Source of the DNA: Medicago truncatula
Taxonomy: Eukaryota > Streptophyta > Magnoliopsida > Fabales > Fabaceae
DNA length: 64,000 nt
Assembly (NCBI RefSeq): GCF_003473485.1
Contig: NC_053043.1
Span: 6,582,001 to 6,646,000, forward strand
Reading direction: 5' to 3'
Shown piece by piece: positions 23,225 through 33,312 of this stretch (positions are counted from its first letter, which is position 1; each line of letters begins with the position of its first letter). A model generated the notes under the pieces. It saw only the letters and a program-made list of their open reading frames with translations, did not search any database and was not told where the DNA came from. Position numbers and translations under genes: made by a program.

Positions 23225-23994
23225 GGGTTAATTAAATTTTGGGTTAAATATGTTTTTGGTCCTTATAAATATGTCAATTTTTTGTTTTAGTCCCTCTAAA
23301 ATTTTCCTTCAACATTTAGTCCTTATAAAATTTTTAATCACTACTTTTGGTCCCTAATTTTTATTTAAATTTTGTATTTTTTAATGAAATTATGCAGAAA
23401 TATGTAAAATATTCTAAAAAAAAATTTCTTTAAAAAATTAGAATTTTTTAACAAAACACAAATTAAATATGAATTTTTAATCGTAAAAGATATAAAAATT
23501 CATGTTTTGTTCAAAAATTCTGAATTTTTTCTGGAGTGATTATTATAATATTTTAAATTTTTCTGGAAAATTTCATTAAATAATATGAATTCTACATATG
23601 AGTTTACTTTAAAAGAGGGACCAAAAGTGAAGATTGAAAATTTTATAGGGACTAAAAATCGAAGGAAAATTTTAGAGGGACTAAAACGAAAAGTTGATAT
23701 ATTTATAGGAACCAAAAACATATTTAACCCTTAAATTTTTAGTCTCTATAAATATTCACAATTTTGTTTTTAGTCCCTGCAAAATAAAATCACGCTTTTT
23801 AGTCCCTATGACATTTTCCTTAAGCATTTTAGGGACCAAAAATGTTGATGGAAATTTTTGATAGGGAGTAAAAATGCTGATGAAAAATTTTAGCATTAAC
23901 GAAAAATTTTGTAGGAACTAAAAAGTGTGATTTATTTTTATAGGACTAAAAATAAAACCGCAGATATTTATAGGATAAAAAACTTAATTAACCC
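23225..23994. mobile_element. Outer MULE-type MITE, interrupted by a second MITE
   Basis: The ends are GGGTTAATTAA and TTAATTAACCC, with long inverted arms of the TAGTCCCTA/TAGGGACTAAA type. The 9-bp target duplication TAATAAAAA is at 23216-23224 and 23995-24003. The same family is present uninterrupted at 45117-45371. Without the inner element (23241-23730 plus one 9-bp duplication) it would be about 271 bp, close to the 255 bp of the other copy. Confidence 0.88.
23241..23730. mobile_element. Inner MULE-type MITE nested in the outer one
   Basis: A 490-bp element with ends GGGTTAAATATG and CATATTTAACCC and inverted arms longer than 100 bp (TTTTTGGTCCTTATAAATAT against its complement). The perfect 9-bp duplication TTAAATTTT lies at 23232-23240 and 23731-23739, inside the left arm of the outer element. 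Non-coding. Confidence 0.88.
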
Positions 23995-24174
23995 TAATAA
24001 AAAAGACAATATATATAGAGACAGACAAAGACATTTCTAGTTACATTTCTTCAATCCAAAATTATAATATATTATAAAATTGGTTTGTAAAAGAATATAT
24101 CGCCACAAAGCACGCATGCACGCGCACAGGCATATGTTTGTACGTATGCTCATAATGCTACAAATATATATATC

Positions 24175-24310
24175 ACTAGTTTTTATCTAAGAGTGTTTTA
24201 GCAAGTTACACCTTCTAAACAATAAGTGAATGTATCATAACAAATGTCTATAACAGTTTCTAACACACATCCACTTATCTTTGCTAAAACACACCTTAAT
24301 AAAAATCAGT
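24175..24310. mobile_element. Foldback MITE
   Basis: ACTAGTTTTTATC...GTGTTTTAGCAA at the left pairs with TTGCTAAAACAC...ATAAAAATCAGT at the right, giving a 136-bp hairpin-forming unit shortly upstream of the first mTERF gene. Confidence 0.6.
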
Positions 24311-24521
24311 AGTTAGCATGCCTCATATCTTTGTACAAATATCATTTCAAAAAGAAAAAAAAAAACACATGTGAAACAAATATCATAAGAACCCTGTCAG
24401 TCGTAGATTTAGAGATGTCATGAGCCGATAAAGCGAATGTGACAAGTCCACCACCATCCCCCCTGGACATGAGTTAGGATCGATGAAGCAACGGTGATAG
24501 GCAGAGCAACCAACAACAACA

Positions 24522-24530
24522 ATGGTATGA
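24522..24530 (+). promoter_or_regulatory. Minimal upstream ORF before mTERF copy 1
   Basis: ATG-GTA-TGA (Met-Val-stop) in a CAACAACAACA context, 70 bp before the main start at 24600. The same nine bases in the same context precede mTERF copy 2. A splice donor reading (ATG|GTATGA) was considered, but no suitable acceptor lies before the main ATG in copy 2. Confidence 0.35.
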
Positions 24531-24599
24531 ATCCAATTATCTTATCTTGTTCTTCTGTTCTTTAGTAACAAAGGGTTTTTGATTTTCAATCCAATTATC

Positions 24600-25700
24600 A
24601 TGCTTTCTTACTTTCGCAGACTATTCAAAACCTCAACAACTCCTCATCTTCTTCAACCCTTTTCTTCTTCTTCTTCTTCTTCCCAAAATCACTCTTTTAC
24701 AGTCAACTACCTCATTCAAAATTGTGGGTTTTCACCAGAAACTGCTTCTAAACTCTCCAAACGAGTTCTTCTCAACAACTCACAAAAACCTGATTCAGTC
24801 CTCGCCTTATTCAAATCCTATGGTTTCTCTAATTCCCAATTATCATCTCTCATCAAAACTCGCACAGATATTCTCTCTTACGATCCCAACAAAACCATTC
24901 TTCCTAAATTCAATTTCCTTCTCTCAAAGGGTGCTTCAAATTCAGACCTTGTTCACATCATCACCAGAAATCCTCTTATGTTGTCTCAAAGCTTGCAAAA
25001 TACAATAACCCCTTGTTATGATTTTATCAAAAGATTCTTACTTTCTGATCAATCTACCATTGCATCTCTCAAACATTGCTCTTGTTTCCTTTATTCTAAA
25101 TACCCATCTCACAATATTCAGCTACTGCTTCAATATGGGGTCCCTGAGTCTAAACTTCTTATTTTGTTTCAAAATCATTATTACATACTCTCTCAGAATC
25201 CTTCAATATTTGAGAAGGGTATAGCGGAAGTTAAAGAATTAGGATTTGACCCCAAAACAACCCTTTTCATCGTCGCATTGCGGGCTAAGATTAATAGCAA
25301 ATCCCATTGGGAAAGGAAGATTTATTTGTATAAGAAATGGGGTTGGTCTGATGAAATTATCGCCTCAGCATTTTTGAAGTATCCATGGTGTATGTTGGCA
25401 TCTGAGGAAAAAATTGAGGCGGTGATGCAGTTTCTTGTTAATCACATGGGTTGGGAATCTAATGTACTTGCCAAACATCCGATGCTTCTTATGATGAGTT
25501 TAGAGAAAAGGGTTATTCCTAGGGCTTTTGTTTTGAAATTTCTTCAATCCAAAGGTTTGATTAAGGATGCTAAGTTGGCTGCACCTTTCAAAGTCTCTGA
25601 GGATCTGTTTTTGAAGAGATATGTGAATTGCTTTGAGGAAGAAGCATCTCAGCTGTTGAAGTTGTATGAAGAGAAAAGAGATGCTTCAACTTTCAAATAA
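24600..25700 (+). CDS. mTERF family protein, copy 1
   Basis: A 366-residue intronless gene. The ATG at 24600 is used because the frame upstream of it has no ATG. The N-terminus (MLSYFRRLFKTSTTPHLL...) is basic and Ser-rich, like a mitochondrial presequence, with a Ser run from a TTC repeat. The body from about residue 40 is a chain of roughly 30-residue mTERF helical motifs with the usual proline and leucine spacing (FGFDPKTT-like turns, KYPWCMLASEEKIEAVMQFL, HPMLLMMSLEKRVIPRAFVL). mTERF proteins bind nucleic acid and act in organelle transcription, splicing or translation; the specific target cannot be read from sequence. It is a close paralogue of the gene at 33313 and belongs to the expanded plant mTERF class often found in tandem. 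Confidence 0.93.
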   Translation: MLSYFRRLFKTSTTPHLLQPFSSSSSSSQNHSFTVNYLIQNCGFSPETASKLSKRVLLNNSQKPDSVLALFKSYGFSNSQLSSLIKTRTDILSYDPNKTILPKFNFLLSKGASNSDLVHIITRNPLMLSQSLQNTITPCYDFIKRFLLSDQSTIASLKHCSCFLYSKYPSHNIQLLLQYGVPESKLLILFQNHYYILSQNPSIFEKGIAEVKELGFDPKTTLFIVALRAKINSKSHWERKIYLYKKWGWSDEIIASAFLKYPWCMLASEEKIEAVMQFLVNHMGWESNVLAKHPMLLMMSLEKRVIPRAFVLKFLQSKGLIKDAKLAAPFKVSEDLFLKRYVNCFEEEASQLLKLYEEKRDASTFK

Positions 25701-27703
25701 GGTTTTGAAAAAAGATTCGCAGCCACGATCTTGGAAGCAACACAAAGGGTCTCTGCTGCAATTTAGAACCTTGTTTTGAAGATGGCACAGATATGCAAGT
25801 TGAAGTGGCGTTTCACATCTCATTGACCTTTTTTGGGGCGTTTGAAATAGTCTATAGTTTAATTGGTGAGTGGTACTAGTATCAGCTTACCAAATTTTGT
25901 TACTTGATCATCCTGTAGGATTCGTTCATTGTTTAAGGGAAAACTACAACCTTTTTTAGACTAGAAATACTTGTTTGACAACTGACAATGACTTTTGCAA
26001 TCAACATGAGTTATATATTTTGGTGCACAGTGATGTCTCTATAAAATATGCTCTTTGGTAGTATCCTTAAATTTCACTCTTTTTTGCAGAAGTAACATTC
26101 ATTCATGCCCAAACATGGTATATAGTCATAGAATATGATTTTTCTTGTGGTTTGTTCATATAAAAGTTCATTGCCTACTTTCCAGTTCTTTGCTTGTGAT
26201 AACAAATTTTTATACAAGTTAAATGAAAATCAACATAATGTGAGAAGGATGATCTTTATTCGGACAGAATAAAAAATACATCTATTTTTGTCGCAAGTAT
26301 TTCCTAGTTAGCTCATCTCTCTCAGATAACTCCCACTCCCTCAATTTTAAAGCTTGTTATAACTTTTTATTTTTACTGCTCTTCAAGCAGTTCTGTTGAG
26401 GTTAATTGATGTTCCTAACTCGTAGTTGGCAGTAAACCTTGTGAGGATCCCGCGATTTGTGGCTCAGATGGCTTCATATTCGAGCATGATATCATTATTC
26501 TTATTTAGTTTATGGTGCAATGCCCTTTTTATTTTGATACAAATTTGGTTAGTAGCAGGATTTGTTATACATGTGCATTTAGGTTCTTCTCGTGACTGTG
26601 TTGTGCTTCTGGTAATAGGGCCTTACCGTTTGTCCTAACCTTGCACTGGTATTTTACTCTGCATGATATTCCTGAGGTATAAGATGTTATTTTATTTTTT
26701 TCTTAGCACTTGCTGTTGTTGAGATTCATATTTAGACTATAGGATGCGCATTTAGGTTCTTCTCGTAACTGTGTTGTGTTTCTAATCTTGTGGCAGAGCT
26801 CATTTAGACTATAGAATTTTTTATTTTTATTTTTTATGTATTAGCAATGATGGAAAACCATAGATCCTTATAGTCCTTTATAGAATTTGATGCCATGTGT
26901 ACATATTTTAGTTTAATTATTTGTTTTAATTGTACTTTTTTTAGTTTCACATAAACAATTGTAACGACCTTCAAGAGCTTCTATTACTTTTATGTTTGGA
27001 TCTCTTTAAGTAACAGAAAGGGATAAAATAGAGTAACTGGTACTTTGTCCTCATTTGCTACATTTTTTACAGCTAGTTTTGGTACACACATTAGGCTAAC
27101 TAATAATTGTGTTGTAACCCCAGATGAAATCTGGAACTGTGCCTTACTTGTTCATATGTACGACTCTTGTCTTGTTTCTGTTATTTCTTATTTGCATGTT
27201 GCTTTAGTTTTCTGTGCTGGAGTTTTCCCCTCAAGTGCTTATCACATTACTCAGTTTGTTTGCTGTGATCTTGCTCGAAATAGGCTCACAAGAGAGATAT
27301 CAGTGCTGCTTGGTAGTAATTTATTCCATCCTGCTTCTGAGTTCCTGCGCACGATAGATTAGGTGTGTCTAATCATCTAATGTATATGGGGAAAATACTT
27401 TGAATCACTTTTTAATTTTTCTTACATATTGAAATATAGTTTTCCAAAACAAGTTATGTTTTGCTAAATACTCAGGTTTCTCATGGACAGTACAAAAAAG
27501 ATCCAATGAGCATAACTTCAAACAAAAATTAGTATATGTGCAGACAATTTTAATGCTTTTAACTAACTTAACTAATTTCCTTGGTAGAAGTGATTTAGTT
27601 AAAAGTTGTATATTTTGAGAGGGATGGAGTATTTGTGTTGATGATCGCTTGACATAGGGATGATGACATGTACTCACAAAAACGGACAGGATAAATCCTA
27701 TTG

Positions 27704-28057
27704 ATGGAGCTGAGTAGCAGCTGCAAAGATAGATCTAACCAAGGTAGCCAGGATCGAGTCCCAGCATGTAGGATCGCACGATCTTACGTGCTTTCCCCAC
27801 CAAAACGAGCTACGACCTTGATCTGGGTCGTTTTTGCCATTTTTATGATCAGGATCGAGTTTCTACAGCAGAAACGTAAGGGAAAAACGTACTGGGCTCT
27901 ACGAATCGGGTCGGGTCAAAATAAAAGAAGATTGAGAAGAAGAAAAACACTGTATAAGGGAAGATGTAATCAAGGATTTGCAACTCTTGTTTTCTGTTTC
28001 TGCGGCGGCGCTCCATGGGAAAGAAGAGGACTCAGTCAAATTAGGTTAAACTTGTAG
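27704..28057 (+). other. Unassigned 117-codon open frame in GC-richer island
   Basis: Open from ATG at 27704 to TAG at 28057. The product is very basic (KRKGKTYWALRIGSGQNKRR) with no domain I recognise. The DNA carries three AGGATCG motifs and, further on at 28340-28450, similarly GC-rich sequence with several TACGTA/TTACG motifs. More likely interior sequence of an unidentified transposon or LTR than a gene. Confidence 0.25.
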
Positions 28058-29147
28058 AAATCTAATCTCTTGTTTGGGCCTTAAGGCCCAATACCGAAAT
28101 ACTTTACTTTTTTAAACAAACACGTGACTTTCAAAAAGAAATACCTTGCCTTCTATTATAAATAAATAATAAATACCTTGCCTTTTATTTCAGAAAAAAA
28201 CAGTAGTAAATGATATAAAAAATGACAAACTATTATTAATTAACTTAGTTTGATGTTGTGATCTATAAGTTATTTTGTTTTTTGTTTATGTATAGTAATT
28301 TTTATGTTTTCGTGTGTGTATGTGTGTGAAGTTACAACTATGCCCTTGAGTGGGTTCTTACGAACCGTGTTACGTTCCCCGACTTTACGTCCCTTCACCA
28401 GCCGATCGAACCTACGTAAGAACTCGTTCCTGACTACATTGGATCTAACAGTGTGTTTAAGAAGCAAAAGTTAGTTATCCTCTTCCAAGTTTCAGGAAGT
28501 AGCATTAACATTAACTATTCAAAAGAAAAACTCACTGCTGTCTGTGATATCTTCTTTATTAGTTAGTCTTAATGTTGTTGTGGTGCATAAGCAATATCCA
28601 TCTATACTACAGGTGCCATCATTTATATATCATAAAGTTATTGTATTACATCAAACTATAACACATTTTGCAGAAGAAGTTAAATGACATGAAGCGCAAT
28701 TGAAATAGCAGCATGCTCATGCTGTTCCACTGATGTGGTTTTCCCATCCCTCCTAAAAAGGTGGAAATATGAGACAAAATGGTTAGCCTAAAATTACGGC
28801 GTGAGTTTCGATATATTATAGTTAGATATGAAACTTTCCGGGGACTTATCTTAGAACCATTGTTTTGAGCTTCATAGGGTATTCCCATGAGCAATAGTTG
28901 AGACTAATATCTTCAATTAGAGGGAGTTAAAAAAAATTACCCAGGGATTTATAAAAAGGAGGAAGGAGGTAGTACTTATACCTATAATGGAGGAAGATAT
29001 AATATGGTTCATTTCAGGATCTAGAGGCTAAAGAACATCTGTGGTTTTTATTACAGTATGTGAAATCTAATTCTAATTCTAATTCCTCACAAAAGACACT
29101 GAATTCATATTTGTCCCTAAGAGAAAAAATAATTCTTGTCAGGGACT

Positions 29148-29497
29148 AATGTGAACTCGTTAACATTTCCCTTGAACTTATTATAACTTTTGTCAAGCAG
29201 GGAATCTATTTATTGAGTCAAATGTTATGGAAGAAATGAAGCTTCGGCTAGATAAGTGATGAAGATAAACTCAGGATGTGGAAGCTAAAATTAGTAAATG
29301 TGAGATGAGTATGGTTATGACGAATGTGAACTCGTTAACATTTCCCTTGAACTTATTATAACTTTTGTCAAGCGGGGAATCTATTTATTGAGTCAAATGT
29401 TATGGAAGAAATGAAGCTTCGGCTAGATAAGTGATGAAGATGAACTCAGGATGTGGAAGCTAAAATTAGTAAATGTGAGATGAGTATGGTTATGACG
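29148..29497 (+). repeat. Recent 175-bp tandem duplication
   Basis: 29148-29322 is repeated directly at 29323-29497. I find two differences (AGCAGGGAAT/AGCGGGGAAT and AGATAAACTC/AGATGAACTC), so the event is recent. No coding role is seen. Confidence 0.92.
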
Positions 29498-29798
29498 AAA
29501 ACCCACTCACCACTTGAATAAAATGTCATTGAATAAGAAAGAGTAACGATGTAGGGGCTATTTATTTTTTTGTGATTTTGACTTCTATAGTATTATATTG
29601 TATGTGGAAGTAATGTATCATATCCCAATTTGAAAATAAATGCTAATTTTTTTTTAACAAGCTAAATTAGCCTACCAAAATTGTTACTCAAGCTAAATTG
29701 TCACTAGCTAACACCATTAGACCAACTCAAATGAGTTGAAAATAAATGTAAATTGATGTCGTTAGCTTATTCCCTTTTGAGAGACTAAAATGAGTTTC

Positions 29799-29962
29799 AT
29801 GATTTGTGAGGGACTAAGTTGTCCCTTGATTTTTCATTACAATGCCGCTATGTGAGATAACTAATGTTGTAAATGCTACATCACATAATTAACTAAGCAG
29901 TCCACATAATCGATTAAGAGTTAATTGAGTCATAAAATTTTCTTAAGGGACAAATGTGTGTT
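29799..29962 (+). repeat. Dispersed repeat, copy A
   Basis: Starts CATGATTTGTGAGGGACTAA and ends near AAGGGACAAATGTGTG. It shares long blocks with 32113-32290 (TGATTTTTCATTA, ATGTTACATCACATAAT-like, AGGGACAAATGTGT). The TTGTCCCTT blocks near each end are inverted, suggesting a small element. Confidence 0.6.
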
Positions 29963-30009
29963 AACTAAATCCTTATGGGTGCTGAGAGATTGATTGTGCA
30001 TACTTTCTT

Positions 30010-30304
30010 ATCATACTACGCTCATTCAGAAATCTGACTTATGAAGGAGTATGGAAATAAAGATTCTTGGACTAAATTGTTCAGTGTTTCTAACATGGGA
30101 GGTGTTAATTCTTATCCTCATTCGAAGGCACTTTATGTTTATGAGGATAATCAGGTGCTGCTCGAGTTAAAGTCAAAGTTGGTTGTTTACAATTCTACGG
30201 ATGGTACTTTTAAGACTCTTAAAATTCCAATGCGCCCCTGCCATAATTGGATGATTCCGGAAGTCTACCAAGAGAGTTTGATATCTGTTATTCTTAATAG
30301 TTAA
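30010..30304 (+). pseudogene. F-box-associated domain (FBA) relic
   Basis: From the ATG at 30041 an 87-codon frame reads MKEYGNKDSWTKLFSVSNMG, then KALYVYEDNQVLLELKSKLV and PEVYQESLISVI. This is the C-terminal part of the FBA_1 interaction domain of plant F-box proteins. Just upstream the same frame reads EI-stop-L, where family members have EIWLMKEYG, so a TGG codon has probably become TGA. No F-box or N-terminal FBA sequence is found upstream. It is therefore a truncated gene fragment sitting inside the mTERF duplication block. Confidence 0.75.
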
Positions 30305-31826
30305 TAGTAGAATCTATGTAGTAATATAGATGCTATGTTACGCCCCATGGTTTATGAAAAATACATCCTAACTGCAACTGTTAAGTTAATTTCCATTTGT
30401 ATTATGTACCTTATGTTTTATGAAGAACCCATCCAATGGATTCTTCAATTTCTTAACTGCAACCTACATGCTCATTTCCATTTATGTTATGTATTTTATG
30501 TTTGTTGGTTACCATTGATTGCTATTATATATTCTTCGATGAAATTCTCAGCATGAGAAAGTGGTGTGTTAGGTTTGATTTATTCGATGGTTAAAGTTTT
30601 TGTTTGTTCTTTCATCATGCATTTCAATATATAATGTAGTGGTTTGGTTTTCCAAGATTGGAATAAGATTTATGCTCAGTCACTTGTATGTTTGTTAATA
30701 TGTATGCCGATTGCCATAAAAATTTCATTATTGTGCTACAAAACCGCATTGTTGCTGGGATGTCTGAACCTTAACCTTTAGGTTCACTTGTATGCAGTCT
30801 CTTGATTTGAAAGTGCTCCTGCGGAATGTAATTAATGTTTTGTTGAAGAGGGAGATATTGAGGAATGTAGAAATTATCATTAATTAAGAGTCACTAATAA
30901 TCATTTTACAACTATGCCTGTTAAATTTAGAAAGTCAAACTCTTCTCGTTGAGCTGACACATATGGTAAAGAGTTATTAAGTGATTATATATGACAGTTG
31001 TGTTTAAGAGAGTTTGATGATGTGATATTTTGATATTTCCGGGTGATAGATTTAAAGACTCAATTGTTTTATTTTAAGAATGTCAAAAAGGTAGTGAGAT
31101 AGAAGTAGGAGATGAAGAAACCACTACTCAGCTAGCTAGAGCTGTTTACTTGATTAACATCAGTAGCAAGGATTATTCGGCTTATCATCTGATTCACTAT
31201 TTTATTTTGATCATCAGGTTTTGGTTATTTTTCTTATCGTCTGATTTCATGATTTGGGACATATTTCATATTGAAATGTCGTGTTAATTTGGGAAATTTT
31301 TGCCTAATTGTTATTATAGGATAAATTGGGACGAGTTTAGTTTCTATCCCTAATAACTACGAGGATTAAGATGTTTTAACATATATACAAATACGTGAAT
31401 TTGATAAACACAGTGTTGTTCTCAGTTCTTTCTAAATAGCTTGATTTAATTGTTCCAAAGTTATATCTTCCATTATAACCAAAACTATCACACATGAAAA
31501 ATGTGTCATTACAAGGAAAATAGTATTGGTAGAGATTTTTGAGAGGTGGCTCTTGTTCATATGGCTGAGCACCAGAGAAGTCTATTTTGGTTGTAATTAA
31601 ATAATTTTTTATTTTTTTACCTTTAATTGATGAGTATTTACTAAAATGAATGACATGGTAACATTTTTTTATACAAGCAGTGTTCTAAGGGATCCAAATA
31701 ACTGACTGTAGCTCTCTCTCATGTTGCAAGAAATTTGTATTGTTTATATAACGGACTAAAAAAGAGAACAATATCCGATTTATATGTTAATGGACTAGAA
31801 AACAAACGCTCAAAAGGTTGGAAAAG
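30305..31826. other. Intergenic, no gene seen
   Basis: AT-rich. The 73-codon frame at 30335-30556 has no recognisable domain. No repeat ends were found. Confidence 0.45.
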
Positions 31827-32057
31827 TGCAGCCAATTTAGCATTCTTTTGCTGAGTCTTGAGAAAAGGGTTATTCTTAGGGCATCTTTCTTGAAATTTCT
31901 TGTGTCCAAAGGTTTGATTAAGGATGCTAAATTGGCTTCATCTTTCCAACTTTATGAGTGTTTGTTTTTCAAGAAGTTCGTGAATTGCTTTGAGGAAGAA
32001 GCTTCTCAGCTGTTGAAGTTGTATGAAGAGAAAATAGATGTTTTCAATTGGTGTTGA
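31827..32057 (+). pseudogene. mTERF C-terminal fragment
   Basis: About 75 codons in frame match the C-terminus of both neighbouring mTERF genes: LLSLEKRVILRASFLKFL, SKGLIKDAKLAS, NCFEEEASQLLKLYEEK. There is no mTERF sequence before about 31827, and no start codon precedes the homology in frame. It ends at TGA 32055-32057. It is a partial third copy from the same duplication process. Confidence 0.88.
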
Positions 32058-32112
32058 AAAAAGATTTTAAGCTGGGAGATTCGCGAGCACAATCTAAAAA
32101 GTTACACCAATC

Positions 32113-32290
32113 ATGATTTGTGACGGACTAACTTGTCCCTTCCCTTTAAAAAAAAAACGTGTGCCTTGATTTTTCATTAAAATGCCACTATGTCAGTAAA
32201 TAATGTTGTTAATGTTACATCACATAATAAACTTAGTAGATTAAGAAACAATTGAGTAATAGATTTTTGTCAAGGGACAAATGTGTCCCA
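32113..32290 (+). repeat. Dispersed repeat, copy B
   Basis: Second copy of the repeat at 29799-29962, here directly downstream of the mTERF fragment, with a 30-bp insertion-like stretch (AAAAAAACGTGTGCC) near its start. Confidence 0.6.
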
Positions 32291-32794
32291 ATTATTTTTT
32301 TAAGAGCCAAAAGTTACATTTCTTATTAGACCATTGAATCATGTATTTTTGTGAGGGATTGTAATGTGTTTTCATTCAAATAAAAAAAAAGAAGTAAACC
32401 AACTAAATAATCCTTGTATCGAATTTTCAATTTGATCTATGAGAACATGAATATTTCAATTTGGTACACGACTTTGTAAAATGTTTTTCAAGTTCGTCGT
32501 CCTCTATGTCAATGTTCATTGAAAACACCGTTAACAATGATGATGTGTCACGAGGGAAGTTTAAATGATCATCCATTAAACTTTTTTGTTTTTATTTTTT
32601 TAGGGTATCCATTGAACTTTTAACTACCACACAAGTTAGTTAGACACTCATTCATTTAAATATATCCCCCTCGAGCTTTCATCCACATACATTGTTGTTG
32701 GTGCTCCATCAACGAGACACACCACATGCTTTCATCCACGGTTGGTTAACAAGGAAAGTTTGAAAGATTATTACATTAAGAGTCACCAAACAAA

Positions 32795-33090
32795 TACGTT
32801 GATTGTTTGTACTATAAGCTTATAACATATACAATTATACATATACACTGTTCATAAGTCTACGATATAAAAATAACTTAAATATAAACACTTATCATGA
32901 AAGTGCATGTGCTATAAGCTTGTAATTTTCATAAGTATCTGATATAGCTTATTAAAACAACTTATAACATATAAACATCAATTTAACATTATTTTATCTT
33001 TTACTATAAAAATATAGTAACACACAAACGTTCATCATGATAAGTGTTTGCGTTTTAAGCTACAAATAAAGTTGTTTATCCAAACATGCC
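32795..33090 (-). mobile_element. Foldback element of the CTTATAAGC type
   Basis: Reverse-complement reading begins GGCATGTTTGGATAAACAAC and carries AAACACTTATCATGA and ATAAGCTTAT blocks, as in the intronic repeats at 38063, 38980 and 52439. It lies just upstream of mTERF copy 2. Exact ends are uncertain. Confidence 0.45.
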
Positions 33091-33240
33091 TATGTAAATT
33101 TACATGTTCTCAACTTCAACTTCAACTCTTCATCTTTCCCTCACTCAAAAGAAAACTTCCACTTTTCACATTTGAGACAGGAAGGAAAGATACTAACTTC
33201 ATTCACCCAACCAACCAACCAACCAAGCAGAACAACAACG

Positions 33241-33273
33241 ATGGATCGACACACAGCAACAACAATGGTATGA
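33241..33273 (+). promoter_or_regulatory. Upstream ORF before mTERF copy 2
   Basis: A 10-codon frame MDRHTATTMV ending with the same ATG-GTA-TGA seen before copy 1, 39 bp before the main start. Upstream ORFs of this kind can lower translation. Conservation between the paralogues may simply reflect the duplication. Confidence 0.35.
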
Positions 33274-33312
33274 ATCGAACATTCTTATTACTCTGATTTT
33301 GTTACTATCATC

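Larger units (their letters stand above)
25701..30010. other. mTERF copy 1 downstream block and intergenic
   Basis: 25701-27370 matches the sequence downstream of mTERF copy 2 in many places (for example GGCAGTAAACCTTGTGAGGA at 26430 and TCTTGTCTTGTTTCTG at 27165), so it is part of the duplicated segment; no coding gene is seen. 27704-28480 is GC-richer with repeated AGGATCG motifs and a 117-codon frame of unknown nature. 29148-29497 is a tandem duplication. Confidence 0.5.

Noticed and set aside
24579..24599. Upstream extension of mTERF copy 1 to 24579
   Set aside because: The first codon there is TTG; the first ATG in frame is 24600, matching the start position of copy 2.
24522..24600. Possible 5' intron in mTERF copy 1 using ATG|GTATGA as donor
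   Set aside because: No acceptor gives a sensible joined start, and copy 2 has no AG acceptor before its ATG.
26426..27362. Frames at 26426-26638 and 27045-27362 downstream of mTERF copy 1
   Set aside because: The counterpart region after copy 2 does not keep these frames, so similarity there is not coding conservation.
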